DNA of 64,000 bases from Galeopsis tetrahit (GCA_963675135.1 OY776129.1:77899348-77963347), one strand, 5' to 3'. Positions 42,447 to 55,382 are shown, numbered from the stretch's first letter. Notes: generated by a model from the sequence alone, not told the origin. Translations and numbers: made by a program.

Positions 42447-43250
42447 CTAGTACAAGACCCGCGATTTTCGCGGGATTGAAAAAAAATTAAATTATTACAA
42501 TAAACTAAATTTTATATAATTTATTATTTTAAAATATATTTGATGATAATTAATGTATTTGAATAAGAGAATGAGTTGTCATTTATTAGTTTGTAGGTGA
42601 GTAATTCAAAAGAGTATACTCTAGCAATATTTAAGAAAATGAAATGAGTAAATTGACTACTTTTGATTTATCCAACAGTTGTAACACAATTATTAAATTC
42701 ACTGTTATATGTCTACATAATGTATTAAAATTTACAGTGAATAAGTGAAGAAGTAATATACATTATAAATTTCTAAACACTTCCTTGTAAATAAAATTCG
42801 TAGTGTACTTGCACGGTTTGCCTTCGTCATCTAGGGCCAGTATTTTCAAACAAAATTGGTAGTGTACTTGTACGGTTTGCCTTCGTCATAGATAATTTCT
42901 GAAAAAACTGTAAATAAAAATAGAGAAAAGGGAGAAATTTAAGAAAACTGTAAATAAAAGAAACGGTTAAACAAAATAAAATAAAATAAAAAAAATCAGA
43001 AATTCTATAAAATTAGGAAAACAGAAAAGGAGAAGAATTGGGATGACACGTAGGAAAGAAAAGATTCAGAATTCTGAAAAAACTGCAAATAAAAATAGAG
43101 AAAAGGGAGAAATTTAAGAAAACTGTAAATAAAAGAAACGGTTAAACAAAATAAAATAAAATAAAATAAAAAAAATCAGAAATTCTATAAAATTAGGAAA
43201 ACAGAAAAGGAGAAGAATTGGGATGACACGTAGGAAAGAAAAGATTCAGA
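42447..43250 (-). mobile_element. Helitron C, minus strand
   Basis: The minus-strand 3' end has a hairpin CCCGCGAAAATCGCGGG (42474-42458), TCTTGTA, then CTAG (42450-42447) before host T. The other end is near 43250 (TCTGAATCTTTTC). The part next to that end is a direct duplication of about 175 bp (42,897-43,072 and 43,073-43,250) containing GGGATGACACGTAGGAAAG. It is related to Helitron A, which lacks about 330 bp of its interior. No coding capacity. Confidence 0.7.
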
Positions 43251-43970
43251 ATTAAAATTAAAATATCTACCACTTTCAATAATAAAAATTACAATTTTCA
43301 ATTAAAATATCTACCACTTTTCAATAATAATAATTACATTTTTCATTAACAAAATCTATCACTTTTCAATAATAAGAATAATATATTTTTTTAATTTTTA
43401 ACGTACAATTTATAATTAAATATATCAATTTTAATTAATTAAATTAACAATAATAGCATAAGCAAAATAAAAATGAAAATTATAGATTAATTAATTATGA
43501 AAATTATAGATTAATTAATTAATTAAGTGATGGATTGATCTATAAAATAGAGAATTGTAAATTAATTAATATTGTAAATATTGATCGATAAAAATAAGAA
43601 TTATAAATAAATTAATTAATAAAGTAATATATTATATATTAATTAATAAGTAGAGAAAAAAGAAAAATTGAAATTTTAACCATAAATAGAAAAAATGGGA
43701 TAATAAGTGAGAGTGGAAGGATAGTGATTGAATGAAAAATGATTCATCTAGATGAGCTAATCCATAAATGTAAAAGTAGTAATGAAATTCTAGACATTAA
43801 TTTTGATACTTAATATACAAAATATTCTTACAAAAAATTAAAATAACACATATACAAGTTAAGAAAAAATATTCTTCATTAAATTAACAACTCATTTAAA
43901 TTAAGCGATCACCTTTTATATAAATGCTTAATTATTTAAAATAAAAAGATTAAATCTTAATTATTTATAT
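43251..43970. repeat. Right part of minisatellite and AT-rich end of composite insertion
   Basis: 43,251-43,400 continues the ACTTTTCA array. 43,400-43,690 is AT-rich with repeated AATTATAGATTAATTAATTA. From about 43,700 collinearity with units 1 and 2 returns (GATTGAATGAAAAATGATTC). No gene is seen. Confidence 0.6.
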
Positions 43971-44089
43971 CTTAATATCAAACCAAAATGAATACTACGG
44001 TAAAAGTAATTTTGGGCGGAGAAATTATTTCTAGAAACTTACTATCTACTGTAATCAAGCATCGAAGAAACCCTTCACAATTGTTCACG

Positions 44090-44695
44090 CGTGTTTTTTC
44101 CGGCGAAAGATTTTCCACCGACTCCGTTCCGCCGCCGCCGCCACCGGTTCTTCTTCCGTGTGCAGCGACACAGGTTAGGAAACCAGAAATAATTTGTTTT
44201 TTGCGCTGTTTGAGGTTTCTTCTTTGATATGCTTCAATTTTAGTGTACAATTAAAACGATAGCCGTAAGTAATTTACTATAAATCTGGACCATGATGCTG
44301 GTGTAGGTGAAAGATTAATTACAATTGGGGGAAGTTGCAGCAATTTGATATGAATTATGAAGTGCTAATCTGAAATTAGGTTGTAAATTATTGGAAACTT
44401 CAGGTATTTATAAATTCTTTGTTTCCTCATTTTTGTTTTCTCTGTGTATAAAGTCAGATTTTCTTCTACCTTTTGTTTGGTAATTGAGCATTTTTATATG
44501 AGTTGCAATGAACATAATCCTTTTGAATCTGCCCAAGTTGTAGACAGATTTGTCTTTTAAATTAGCTCCATTTTGAGCTGTTTGATCTGTTTCTGACAAT
44601 ATGGATTGTACCCAAAACTGCAGATTACTCTCACAGTCCAAAGGCAGAATGACCCGAACCACGCGTCACTCGCCAGTGCAGCCTCTTACCCCCTT
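44090..44695 (+). pseudogene. Relic of an unidentified two-exon gene, unit 3
   Basis: The counterpart of 19124-19790. Start codon replaced by ATT, 13 bp missing after TTCACGCG, exon 1 ending ACACAG|GTTAGG, exon 2 from CTGCAG|ATTACTC with donor GTAAG kept at about 44,697. Unidentified. Confidence 0.35.
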
Positions 44696-45094
44696 CCGTA
44701 AGTTTTGAGTTCGTCACTTTTCTTTGCAAATTTCCTTTCGATTTTTCAATTAAGCTAGTCTGTGGTTTGCTATATTTTGAGGTCACACGTAATCGGTAAT
44801 CACATTAGTGCTTCTGTTTATGCATGCAATTGAAGGTACGTATATAATTGGTACGAATCGACATGCCTGGTTACTGATAACATAATATTTGTTGGGTGGG
44901 GGAGGTTAATTTGAGTTTTGGAAATAAGGGCAATGTCTTCTAGGTTATGATTTTGGTTCCTTTTCTTATTTATGCAGCAGATAACTCGCCTGGTTTGGCT
45001 TATGCCTTATGCAAATCCAACATTTATTCCTTGGTTGATGGCTTCATCGTGCTACAGATCAAGAAAAACAACTCGCCACGTTTGGCTGATTATG

Positions 45095-46350
45095 TGTACT
45101 TCTACAATCTAGAATCAATGGGCCTTTCCGTCTTATTAGTTCAAAGGCAAGTCCTAACTACATTACTTTACCAGCAACATTTATCCCCCACTATTATTGT
45201 ATACCCCTATAATATAATGGTAGTTTATCTCATTTAGCATGGTGAGGGCAATTTAAAAAAGATTTAGTGGTGTGGAAAAGTTCATTTGTTTTTCAAGTAT
45301 CTTAGGAAACCAAAGTTTTAAATGTGAAAAGCATAACAATTTGAGTACTAACATATTGTATTTCCGAATTCATACCAGGACAAACATTAATACAATGAAG
45401 CCTTTTTCACACAATGGATATGTGAAACAATTGTCCCTAGTTTTCCTGCGTTAACTCCAAGCGAGAATCGTTAATGAATCGATCCTATCGCAACTTCGAA
45501 TATGGAATTCAAATTGGATCACTACATGGTTCACATATGGCATATTTGAGAACTCGGCCGTGCCCCAATATAGCTGAATAACACAAGGCTTGGAGTATGA
45601 GCTTTCAACTCGCCCTTAAATTCACACCGACTTCCTCACCTGTAATGATGATCCTCGTTCAAAAAGTTGAAACAACATTTATCTTCCCAAAATAACCACT
45701 CTCATAATTAAATTCTCAAGAACGCTGCAATCACTAAACAATTTCCCAATAATATCAGGATTAGGAAACTGAACTTTGACCAACTCTAGAGTTTTGAGAT
45801 TTCCAAAGGCCCTCAAAGATCGTTTGCAAGTTAACTCTAGTATAAATTTTTTGTTTAAGTAAATCATACTAACATAGAGAATATCAAAGCTTTAAGTTAG
45901 CCAAAAGAATAAGTTCTTCCACATTTCTCATTGCACAAAACAAAAACAACAACTTAAATTGATCTCCGTACATATTACACGAGAAACACAGTTTATATAT
46001 GAGAGACGTGTCTTTAATGATTAAATCCTCTTGACAAGTTCCCAGAATCTTGACAGACATTCACGTCTTGTATAACTCAAACGATGCTCATTGCAGAAGG
46101 CTAAAAAATTATAGTCTAAGTGAGACATTGATTTCCAGATGTATCTCCATCTTTTCGAAAGCAACCCGGTTTTTGCAACCTCAGTAGTGTTGAAAAATGA
46201 GAGGGTGTGATTCATAATATCAATAGGTAGATTACTAAGCCGATCATATTGTTGGTATAGAATCAGCATGTGCTCAAGGCATAACTGTTGGTATAGAATC
46301 TGCATGTGCTCAAGGCATAACGTTCTACAATTTTCTTGTGAAGAATACAT
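45095..46350 (-). pseudogene. Antisense F-box/LRR pseudogene, unit 3
   Basis: The best preserved of the three antisense copies. It reads MYSSQENCRTLCLEHM, then after a small internal duplication YDRLSNLPIDIMNHTLSFFN, SKRWRYIWKSMSHLDYNFLA and further to RRECLSRFWELVK, where a stop follows. A second open piece contains LKTLELVKVQFPNPDIIGKL. Exon 1 ends at CTG|GTATG (45376) and intron-1 homology continues to about 45,095. The ancestor was the same gene family as the sense copies. Confidence 0.85.
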
Positions 46351-47690
46351 GAATTATATGTCAAAATCTAGCACCAAATTTTTGTCTAACAAGTAAACCA
46401 GCCTCGGTACAACTTGGACAATGTTAGAGCTCATATCCACCAAGAAGAACAAGACATCTTGTGCCATTGACAGTTGATCAGAGAAAGAACAAACTCTTTC
46501 CATCATTCAGACTCAGTTAACAGGATTTGTAGATGCTGCTAAGAAGTTTCTTTCAAAAGATTGTGTTAAGATCGAGAATGTTAAGAAGATTGCCAATTCA
46601 GAGATCTTGAAGAGACTAATGTTTAAGTCAGTTGTAAATGTATGCCCTCATTTTTGGGTGTAGGTTGTTTTGATACTAAGCCCGTCATTTCTTCTCCAAA
46701 CTTGCTTTATTTGTTCTACATTGGATCAATGCTATGTGGTTTCAATTTGGTGAGTATGATATCATTGGAGATACCTTCGTTCGCCTTCTACACGACACGT
46801 ACACCATAGGCATGGGGATGTATACAAAAACCTCTTGGGCGTAAACCAAAGCTTTGACTTTGTCCACCCCCGTTGTTCAGGTATGTGTTACGACTTTCTC
46901 GCTCATATTTCTCTATTAACTGTACAAATAATATTGTTGAACATAACGTTCAAGTGTTCCATACAACACAATTCATCAAATGAAAATTCTGATTTTAATT
47001 ATTTGTTACTTCTTAAAACCACTCTAAAGAAATGGTTATGATGAGTTTTTGTCATGTTAAACATTGTTATACAGATGTATGGATGTAGATATGATATAGT
47101 TTAACTAAAGTACATAAATAAACACAACGTGCTAAATTGACATTATCTAAATTCCAAAGTTCAACATAGGAAACATAAACCCATAGTGTTGCCGTTAGTA
47201 GAGAAAAGTGTGTCATGGTCAAGTCACATAAATACTCATAATTTATCACAATTTAAAATGAACCTTGACATAGACTATAAATCGTCATAGTTGTGCAACT
47301 ATCGTGGAATGTCTTAAAAAGATGAATTCATCATGTTTTGAGATGGTGCGTATGTATTTGTATCTGCAATTGTCCCATACATGTGCAAGTCCACAAATTA
47401 AAAATGTTGTGTATACTACTTAATACTATTTGTTTGGATATTCTGCAGAAGTCTACTTAGAATCTTTCAAATATGTCCTGATTGTGCTCTCCATAAATTT
47501 ACCAAAAACATCTTTTTTGCTGAATTTTTATTAAATCTCTGTTTGGAAATAATAATAGAGTATTCAGCGAAGATTTACTTTCCATTTATAGATAATAATG
47601 CGGAAAAATACATACTTAGAGTAACTTTTGATAATTATTCTAATACTATTATTCGGAGATATGGATTCCTACCCTTTAGAGTAACATTTA
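46351..47690. other. Upstream region of F-box copy 3
   Basis: Contains the 46,440-46,800 copy of the possible LRR-like relic (LTGFVDAAKKFLSKDC, then PNLLYLFYIGSML), followed by AT-rich promoter-like DNA. Closer to unit 1 than to unit 2, which has lost about 340 bp here. Confidence 0.4.
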
Positions 47691-50094
47691 GTAGTTCAGT
47701 TTCTTTCCGGTTCCCGGTTGCCCAAAGCGGCAGCTGGAAATTCACATATCTCCATTCTTTGACAGCTGTCCTCTCTCTCTTTCCTCCTTCATCAAAATTC
47801 TTTATTTCACTCGCACAACTTCCTTACCCCACCAACTCCACTGCTCTCCCGAATTTCTTCTCTCCCACCTAACATCCATCGAGGACCTTGCTAGGCTAGT
47901 TTTCCAGCATCTCCGCCGCAACAGCCCCAAAGTTCCTTCGCCTCTCTCGCGTTCTCTCCGTTGTTCTTGTGTATCCGATTCTGTCTTCCCTTTTAAAAGA
48001 AAGGTATTTAATTTGTTGTTGTAATTCTTCTTGCAGTCATACTGAATTTGTTCATATAAAAAAAGAGATCATTTAATTGGGTTTATAATTTTGTTTGGCC
48101 CTGGGTTGCTCCTTGTTTCCTATGTCTCTAAATTTTTCTAGGGCTCTTTTAATGAATTAGGTTTGTTGTACATTTATATGCTCACCAATTGGGTTTTTCT
48201 TAATTTAATTTTCGAGAATGAAAGATAATTGTGGAGTAATCAATTAAAATTACATATGGACATATTTTTAAGGGTAGTTTTTTAAGGATTAGCTGAAAAC
48301 AGGTATTAGATGTTTGATGTTTCCTTTCTCAACCCTTTTGGCATAGGAAGCAATTTCAGATTCAGTTAAGAACAATATCAGATTGCAAGCCTTAGCTAAT
48401 AGTAATATACGCAAAAATGGAAACGACTATAATTTCTATATAACCTCATACAAATGCAAGCTAGAATCTAAATCTAGCTCCAACTCACATTTTAATTTCA
48501 TTTGTGATTGGATCTAAATTGGCTTCTTATTCAATTTTTTATTTTCTGATGGCGTAAAATGCTTGTTTTGTATGTATTATGATTCACTCAACCTAATTCT
48601 TTAATTAGGACATAAAAAGAAAGGAAGGTATTTAATTTGTTGTTGTAATTCTTCTTGCATTTATACTGAATTTGTTCATTTATAAAAAGATCATTTACTT
48701 GGGTTTATAAATTTGTTTGGCCCTGGGTTGCTCCTTGTTTCCTATGTCTCTAGAATTTTCTAGGTCTGTGTTAATGAATTAGGTTTGTTGTATATTTATA
48801 TGCTTACCAATTGGGTTTTTCTTAATTTAATTTTTGAGAAGCTGAAAGATAATTGTGGAGTAATCAATTAAGATGGCATATGAACATATTTTTAAGGGTA
48901 GTTTTTAAAGATTAACATTACGCTTATATGTTCTCCTCCGTAGCTTTATTAAGGATTAGCTGAAAACAGGTATTAGATGTTTGATGTTTCCTTTCTCAAC
49001 CCTTTTGACATAGGAAGCTATTTCAGATTCAGTTAAGAACAATATCAGATTGCAAGCCTTAGCTAATAGTAATATCTGCAAAAATGGAAACGATTGCAAG
49101 CCTTAGCTAATAGTAATATCTGCATAGGAAGCTATTTCAGATTCAGTTAAGAACAATATCAGGTTGAAATTGTTCAATTCACTGTCATTGTGGGTATTAT
49201 CTTTCGTGATTGGTTAATTCTTCATTTAGGTATATTATGTATGAACAATGTGTTTAACACCTTTTTATAATGAAATTAAAAAACTATTTAGGGTGTTACT
49301 TGTACAATAAAGACTTCTGTAGGATAATAACATTGGATCATTAAACATATCTATATGACAGTTTCGTAGCTAAATAAGTAGAAGTCATTTCTTACCCAAA
49401 TGCAGTTTCATATCTATAGATTTGGAAATTAATTTAAACAACAACGCATGTAGTCCATGTATACGTGTACGTTCTTCGACTCCTAGGTTTTTTTAAAGAA
49501 GGTGAAATCTTATTTCCTTCTCCTAGTTAATTTATTGTTGCTTGAATAGAGGTTAGGTTAGTCTAATTGACTAATTGTTTTGCATGTTTATTTTGTACAA
49601 ATCTCGATTCTACGACTATTTTGGTTTCATTTGGTTTATGTTTAATATCTTTTAGTGTTTTGGGAAATTTTCTGACAATCTTGTGCCAACATCATTATGC
49701 TATCCAGTTATATACAATTCTCAAATTTTTTGGATTTTTAATGTGCAACTTTTCACTAGGCTTCCAGTGCTTTGTACTTTCATGTTTTCTCTAAATTTAA
49801 TTCTGTTAAAGGTGTGTAAACGTATTGAATGATTTGAATCTATGGTGCAAATCCATTCATAATTGTTTGGATTGATATGAAATTGAAATTAATTGCTCTC
49901 ATTTTGAAGTAACATTTGAGTGGATTTGAAATCCCTTCATTTCAATCTCGTGCAACATTAGGTTTTCTTATATAGACATAAAATATTTCCTTTTGCTAAT
50001 TACCGAAGTTCTTTATATTTTGTAGGTAAAAAGTGTTCACCGTTCGGAGGATCTTCCTACCTTATATTTTCTGTTAGATTTTGCCATATATTGC
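47690..50094 (+). promoter_or_regulatory. 5' UTR exon and rearranged 5' UTR intron of F-box copy 3
   Basis: A CT-rich leader ends at AAAG|GTATTTAA (donor 48,004); acceptor TTTTGTAG at 50,025. The intron has a unit-1-like block (48,000-48,612), then a second, unit-2-like version of the same block (48,617-49,080) that repeats the donor context (GGAAGGTATTTAA near 48,625), a third partial repeat (49,082-49,160) and a loss of about 900 bp. Confidence 0.55.
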
Positions 50095-52598
50095 ATGGAT
50101 CTTTCACAAGATAATTCTAAGCAGTTAAGCCCTGAGCGTAGACAGAGTCTAGAACAACCGTATGATCGACTTAGTAATCTACCTATAGATATTATAAATC
50201 ACACTCTCTCATTTCTCAACACTATTGAGATTGCGAAAACCCGGTTACTTTCGAAAAAATGGAGATACATTTGGAAATCAGTGCCTCACTTGCACTATAA
50301 TTTTTTAGCCTTCTGCATTGAGCATCGTTTGAATTATACAAGACGTGAATGTCTGTTAAGATTCTGGGAACTTGTCAAGCATGATTTAATCATAAGAGAC
50401 GTGTCTCCCACATACAAACTGTGTTTCTCGTGTGATTTGTACGGAGAAGATCAATTTAAGTTGTTGATTTCGTTTTGTGCAATGAGAAATGTAGAAGAAC
50501 TTATTCTTTCGGGTAACTTAAAGTTCCCTTGTTCTCCATGCGAGTATGGATTAGTTAAACAAGAAATTTATCCTCGAGTTAACTTGTATCAATCTTTGAG
50601 AGCATTTGTAAATATCAAAACCTTAGAGTTGGTCAAAGTTCAGTTTCCTCATTCTGATATTACTGGGAAATTGTTTAGTGATTGCGGCATTCTTGAAAAG
50701 TTAATTATAAGATACTGTTGCTTTGAGAAGGTAAATGTTCTCCATATTTTAGCTAATAAGCTTAAAATGTTCGTCTTTACGAATGAGAACATCAGGCGTG
50801 AAAAGTTGTGTGCATTTAAGGGGGAACTAAAAGTTCATACTCCAGAGCTCTTGTCCTTTGCCTATATTGGTCTACGAACACAAACCTTTGAGTTCTCCTC
50901 AGATATGCCATTACTGTACCATTTTATGATCAAATACAAGCTTGAAGTTAACGAACTAAATTGGAGTCCAAAACTGGAGACAATGATTTCACGTGTCCAT
51001 AGTGTGAAAGAGTTGTCACTGTGTAAAGCTTCTGTCCTGGTATGTATTCATTCATATACTATGTTACTGCTCGGATTGTTATACTTGTCACATTTCTGAA
51101 ACTTTGGTTTTCTAAGGCATTGGAATAATATATGAATTTTTCTACATCACTAAATCTTTTTAGTTTATGAGATAGACTACCATAATATTATAGTGACATT
51201 TAATAATGGAGGGGGATAAGTTTTGCTGGTTTAGTAATGTAGAAGTAAAAATTTAAACTTCCTTTGAGCCCATAAGACGGCCTGCTTCATTGATTCCAGA
51301 TTTTACTAGTTGGCAATTTGTTTTCATATTTGTGATTACCTTGTATAATCTAATTATAACATGTCGTTTGTTTTTATTACTTTGTTAGTACTTCACTCTT
51401 GGTAGACCATGTTGCAAGTTGAACTACCTAAGGTTCTTGAAGCTCAATGCTGGATGTCAGATAGACTTTATGGAGGGTCTAATCAACATACTTAAGCTTT
51501 CGCCCAATCTTGTAGCCCTATGCCTAGAACTTACTCCGGTACATGCTTATATTCTTACGTTATTTTGTGCAAGTGGTTATAGAGTGTATAGTGTGCATAT
51601 AATACCTTTTTTTCATGTTCCTGAGAATGGAGTCAATGGGCTTGCGAAGAGTCAGATATTTAATGTTGTCTGAAAAATATTCTGCATTAATTTCTGTGAT
51701 TAGGATTTTTAGGCAGTTGCACCATTGCACTTGTTTTGTCATGATATTTGATTGTCAAAGTAAGTATACCCTCCTATCACTTGTCATTGAGATGATTGAT
51801 TCTTCAATGAGTTGAAAGCTCTATACCATATTTTCAATTTATGGATTATGCATCTGAATTGAACACTTGTTTCAACATTCATCGGCATTATAAGGTGCAA
51901 CACAATTCTTCGAGTTTGAGGTTCTGTAAACACACACACATGCATATGTATATTAAGTTACATTGTTACATCATTTATTCTGCTTCTTGCCAAGTTAAAA
52001 AAAAGTGTGACATTTGCTTTGCTCAGGCTTCTTATATGCTATATTGCTATATATTGGAATAGTTAACTTATTTTAATATGATTTTAGTGCACTGACCTTT
52101 CCAAAAGGTAAGTTCGATCTTCGTTTTGATTCAGAACAAGATTTTATTGGCCATTCAGTTGGAGCTCATATTATGTTCTCATTATGGTTTACGATGTTTC
52201 AGTGCTCTAACCAAGGACGAAGAACAGGAATTTGGAATTCCAGAAAAGAGGATGTGCCATGTTTGTCAAATCGCTTACGAACAATTGACATTTCTGACTT
52301 CCATCGCTCACCCCCATGGGAACTTGTCAGGTTTTTTCTTGAAAATGGAAAATCTTTAGAAAAGATGATGATTGTGCAGAAAAAACAGAGCGGAATATGG
52401 AGTAAATTGATGATGAATGAATTGCATACAATTCCGTTAGTGTCTGAAGAACTTTCAGTGGATGTCGTTACAATCTCCTATCCCAAAAAAGAACTGAAGT
52501 ATCAGTTTATATCTGAAGAAAGTGCGCGGGACAACAACAAGTATTTGAGGATGAAACCATCACGAAGAAGCTCAAGGTATTGTTATATTTTGACTTAA
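50095..52598 (+). CDS. F-box/LRR/FBD protein, copy 3 (intact)
   Basis: Exons 50095-51039, 51389-51538 and 52203-52598 give 496 aa. F-box at residues 22-66, LRRs, FBD at about 386-425. Exon 1 differs from copy 1 at only about two residues (DRLSN for DQLSN, KQEIYP for KQDIYP), whereas exons 2-3 and intron 1 (349 bp) follow copy 2 (CQIDFMEGLINILK). The codon that is TGA in copy 1 is CGA here. Role as for copy 2: predicted SKP1-binding substrate adaptor. Possible alternative C-terminus through a splice at 52576 to 52767-52839. Confidence 0.87.
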
Positions 52599-53286
52599 AG
52601 AAGAGATATTATCAGATTTTGCCATGCCTTGTACCACAATTACTCTCTTCTCCCGATTCTTTTAGTTGGTTGTGAATTTGTTTGATGCTTCTGATAACGT
52701 ATTAATTCTTTCAATCCTTGTGGGTTTATCACTCAATACATTGTTTCGTTTCTTTTCATTTCCTAGTTGCTTACGACGAGAATGTGTAATTTTCTGGAAT
52801 CTGATGTTTTTGGCCTATTTAACAGAATTGCAGCATTGAAATTGAAATCGAAATCTCGTGGTTCCTCTTCTTGATGGCGGTTAAAGAGGTGTTCGACTGA
52901 AAAGCATTTGTGATGGCGACCTTGTACTGGTTTCTCCCTGTCATCAAATAAACGGGTGTGCTCTTACATTTATACTTTGGTTTGTAAGAGAGAACATATT
53001 TACCCATGTCTGTTTCATAGATATTGCCATTCTGTTGTTTTTCAAGTGACTTGGAAACTTGAAATTTTTTGATCTTGAATAATTACTGAAAACTCGCAGG
53101 TTGTATTTTCAGTTTCATCTCTTGTTTCAGAATCACCTACTTTGGATCTCTTGTTATAAAGTGATGACTATTTATTTCGTATTTTTTTGTGCGTCGGTGT
53201 ATGTCGTATGTATTGAGATAATTTACTTGAGAATGTCTCTTATTTACTTGGAATGATATTGTTTGGGATTAGAGGGATAAGTGCTG

Positions 53287-53398
53287 ACGAAGTTGGATAG
53301 CTCAAGTGGTTAGAGCACCACTATCTAGACTTTAGATCCTGGGTTCGAGTCATAGGGAGGGGAAAAGGGATGGGTGTTTAATGTAATTAAAAAAAAAA
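53287..53398 (+). mobile_element. tRNA-derived SINE
   Basis: A tRNA-like 5' part has an A box (TAGCTCAAGTGG) and a B box (GGTTCGAGTC) and a poly-A tail. A 16-bp duplication AGAGGGATAAGTGCTG flanks it (53271-53286 and 53399-53414). Units 1 (13,087-13,105) and 2 (about 27,995-28,013) show the uninserted site, so it inserted after the triplication. Confidence 0.9.
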
Positions 53399-53600
53399 AG
53401 AGGGATAAGTGCTGCATTTATCGAATTACAGGTTACATTTTAGAATATCTTCTCCAAACCAATCTTGAGCTCCAGGAGAGTTTTTCGCAAAACTCGCAAG
53501 CTCATGAGGCAGCTCGTTTTTAGCCCGTAGAGTATAGGAAATGTCGTACGCTGGTCTCGAGATATCTTTTCTCGCTTACATTTAGCTTGCACCAAATTCA

Positions 53601-55380
53601 TCGAACCCGTTTGAATGTCTCATGGTAGCAGAGCTTTTAGTTGGCAAATTATTAAATTGCTACAGAGAGTTGAATTTAAAATGAAAATTGTTTATAATCA
53701 TAGAGGGGTTGGGAATAGTTTAGATAAGATAATAAAACAAAAAAAATTGAAATTTCACCTAAATAGGAGAAAATAAAATAGACCCACCAAATATATGAAA
53801 GTGATGTTAATGATGAAAATTGGAAAGAATATTTTGAAGTTGATTGAAAGAAAGGGTGGCATTGATTGTTGCATGGAATTCAGCATTTAGAATTTTGCTT
53901 CAACTTGTCATCTTTTCATTGTCTATTTCTCTTTTGAATTTTTTTGTTAGTGCATATTAATCATGAGATTGCTTGGTAAACTTCTTTTTCCATTTCCACT
54001 ATATTTCCCTTTTTTCTCAAACAAATTTGATTTTTTACAATTATCATCTATTTTACTCTACCAATATTATTATTGGGAATTAAAGTTTTTGTCGTCTTTT
54101 AAAAGTTGGATTAATTTTAAATTTGGTCTACACATTTTAATTTTGCAGGTATGAATTAGTCAAATCCTTAGCTCGTGCATTTTTCTGTACATGAGCAAAT
54201 TTACGATTGATTTGAATTGCACACGAGTTAAAAGGATTTGATTGGTTCATTTATCTGCAATGACATATAATTAGACTGAATTCAAAATTTAAACAATTTA
54301 TAGGATCAAAATCAAAATGTGTACATCATAACCAAATTCAAAATTAGTCCAATCTAAAGATTACAAAAACTTTAATCCCTTATTATTGGGATAATCTCAG
54401 TTAAAAGGATTTGATTGATTCATTTATCTGCAATAACATATAATTAGACTGAATTCAAAATTTAAACAATTTATAGGATCAAAATCAAAATGTGTACATC
54501 ATAATCAAATTCAAAATTAGTCCAATCTAAAGATTACAAAAACTTTAATCCCTTATTATTGGGATAATCTATGTTTCAATTTTAAGTTCAAATTATATCC
54601 TAAAGTCGAGGTGTTAAATTGTGGTTGTTGAAGATGAATATGTTAGAAATTTTGAAATACATAAGTATTTATCGACCAACTAAATAAATAAGATATGCCA
54701 ATAATTGAGATAAAATGAGTCTCTTATTGACTAAATATCATGTGGTTCTCGTTGTTTAATTCTAAGTGATGAATATATTATGATTAATCTTGATAGATTA
54801 GGTTCAATGTCTATTTGCAAATTTTGTCAAACTAAAAACACACAAATTGTCTTACTTGGGTATTTTAGCAATCCCACGAGATAATAGTACTATAGAACAT
54901 ATTTGTTACTGAATTTTAAATGAAACTCCCTGTTTAATCTAACTTCAACGGACAATATTTGTGTGAAATATTGTATACATGAAATATGTATAACTAAGAT
55001 AATTTTTAAAAATTTGTGAATCATATTATTCATATGAATTTATGTCTAATTTTATATAAGTTTTTGTGAACTACAATTCTGAATTAAAAAAAAAAAAAAC
55101 CCTTTTGTAACCCATTGAAATCTCAAAAGTACAAGTATCCTCTTAAAACAACATAAAATACCAAAACTCTTAATCACGACTGAAATTCGTGTTTAAGCGA
55201 ACCATTGACATTTAGACAAAACAAATACAGTATAAATATTTGGTGAGCCATTGTATAGATCAAATATTCAAATTTGATAGTCATTAGTTTAACCTTAAAA
55301 AAATTATGTGCACTAGGTGTACTATGCACCCGGCATAGGAAAAAAAATGATGAAGACAATATATATATATATATATATAC
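53601..55380. other. AT-rich intergenic DNA with a 173-bp tandem duplication
   Basis: No gene is seen. 54,226-54,398 and 54,399-54,571 are a direct tandem duplication with about three mismatches (unit begins AGTTAAAAGGATTTGATT). A (TA)n tract is at 55,360-55,379. Confidence 0.7.
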
Positions 55381-55382
55381 TA

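Larger units (their letters stand above)
28139..53600 (+). repeat. Tandem segmental duplication, unit 3
   Basis: It begins with ACAAACCTTAGAAGCCCTGC (NDPK-promoter-like) and ends near 53,600, after which the sequence is unique. It contains a composite insertion of about 13.7 kb (about 29,994-43,700). Its remaining parts alternate between unit-1-like and unit-2-like sequence. Confidence 0.85.

Noticed and set aside
47543..47872. 109-codon frame upstream of F-box copy 3
   Set aside because: It spans promoter and CT-rich leader; the counterpart frames in units 1 and 2 are broken by indels.
53290..53365. tRNA gene
   Set aside because: A and B boxes are present, but the poly-A tail and 16-bp target duplication show a SINE; I could not fold a complete acceptor stem.
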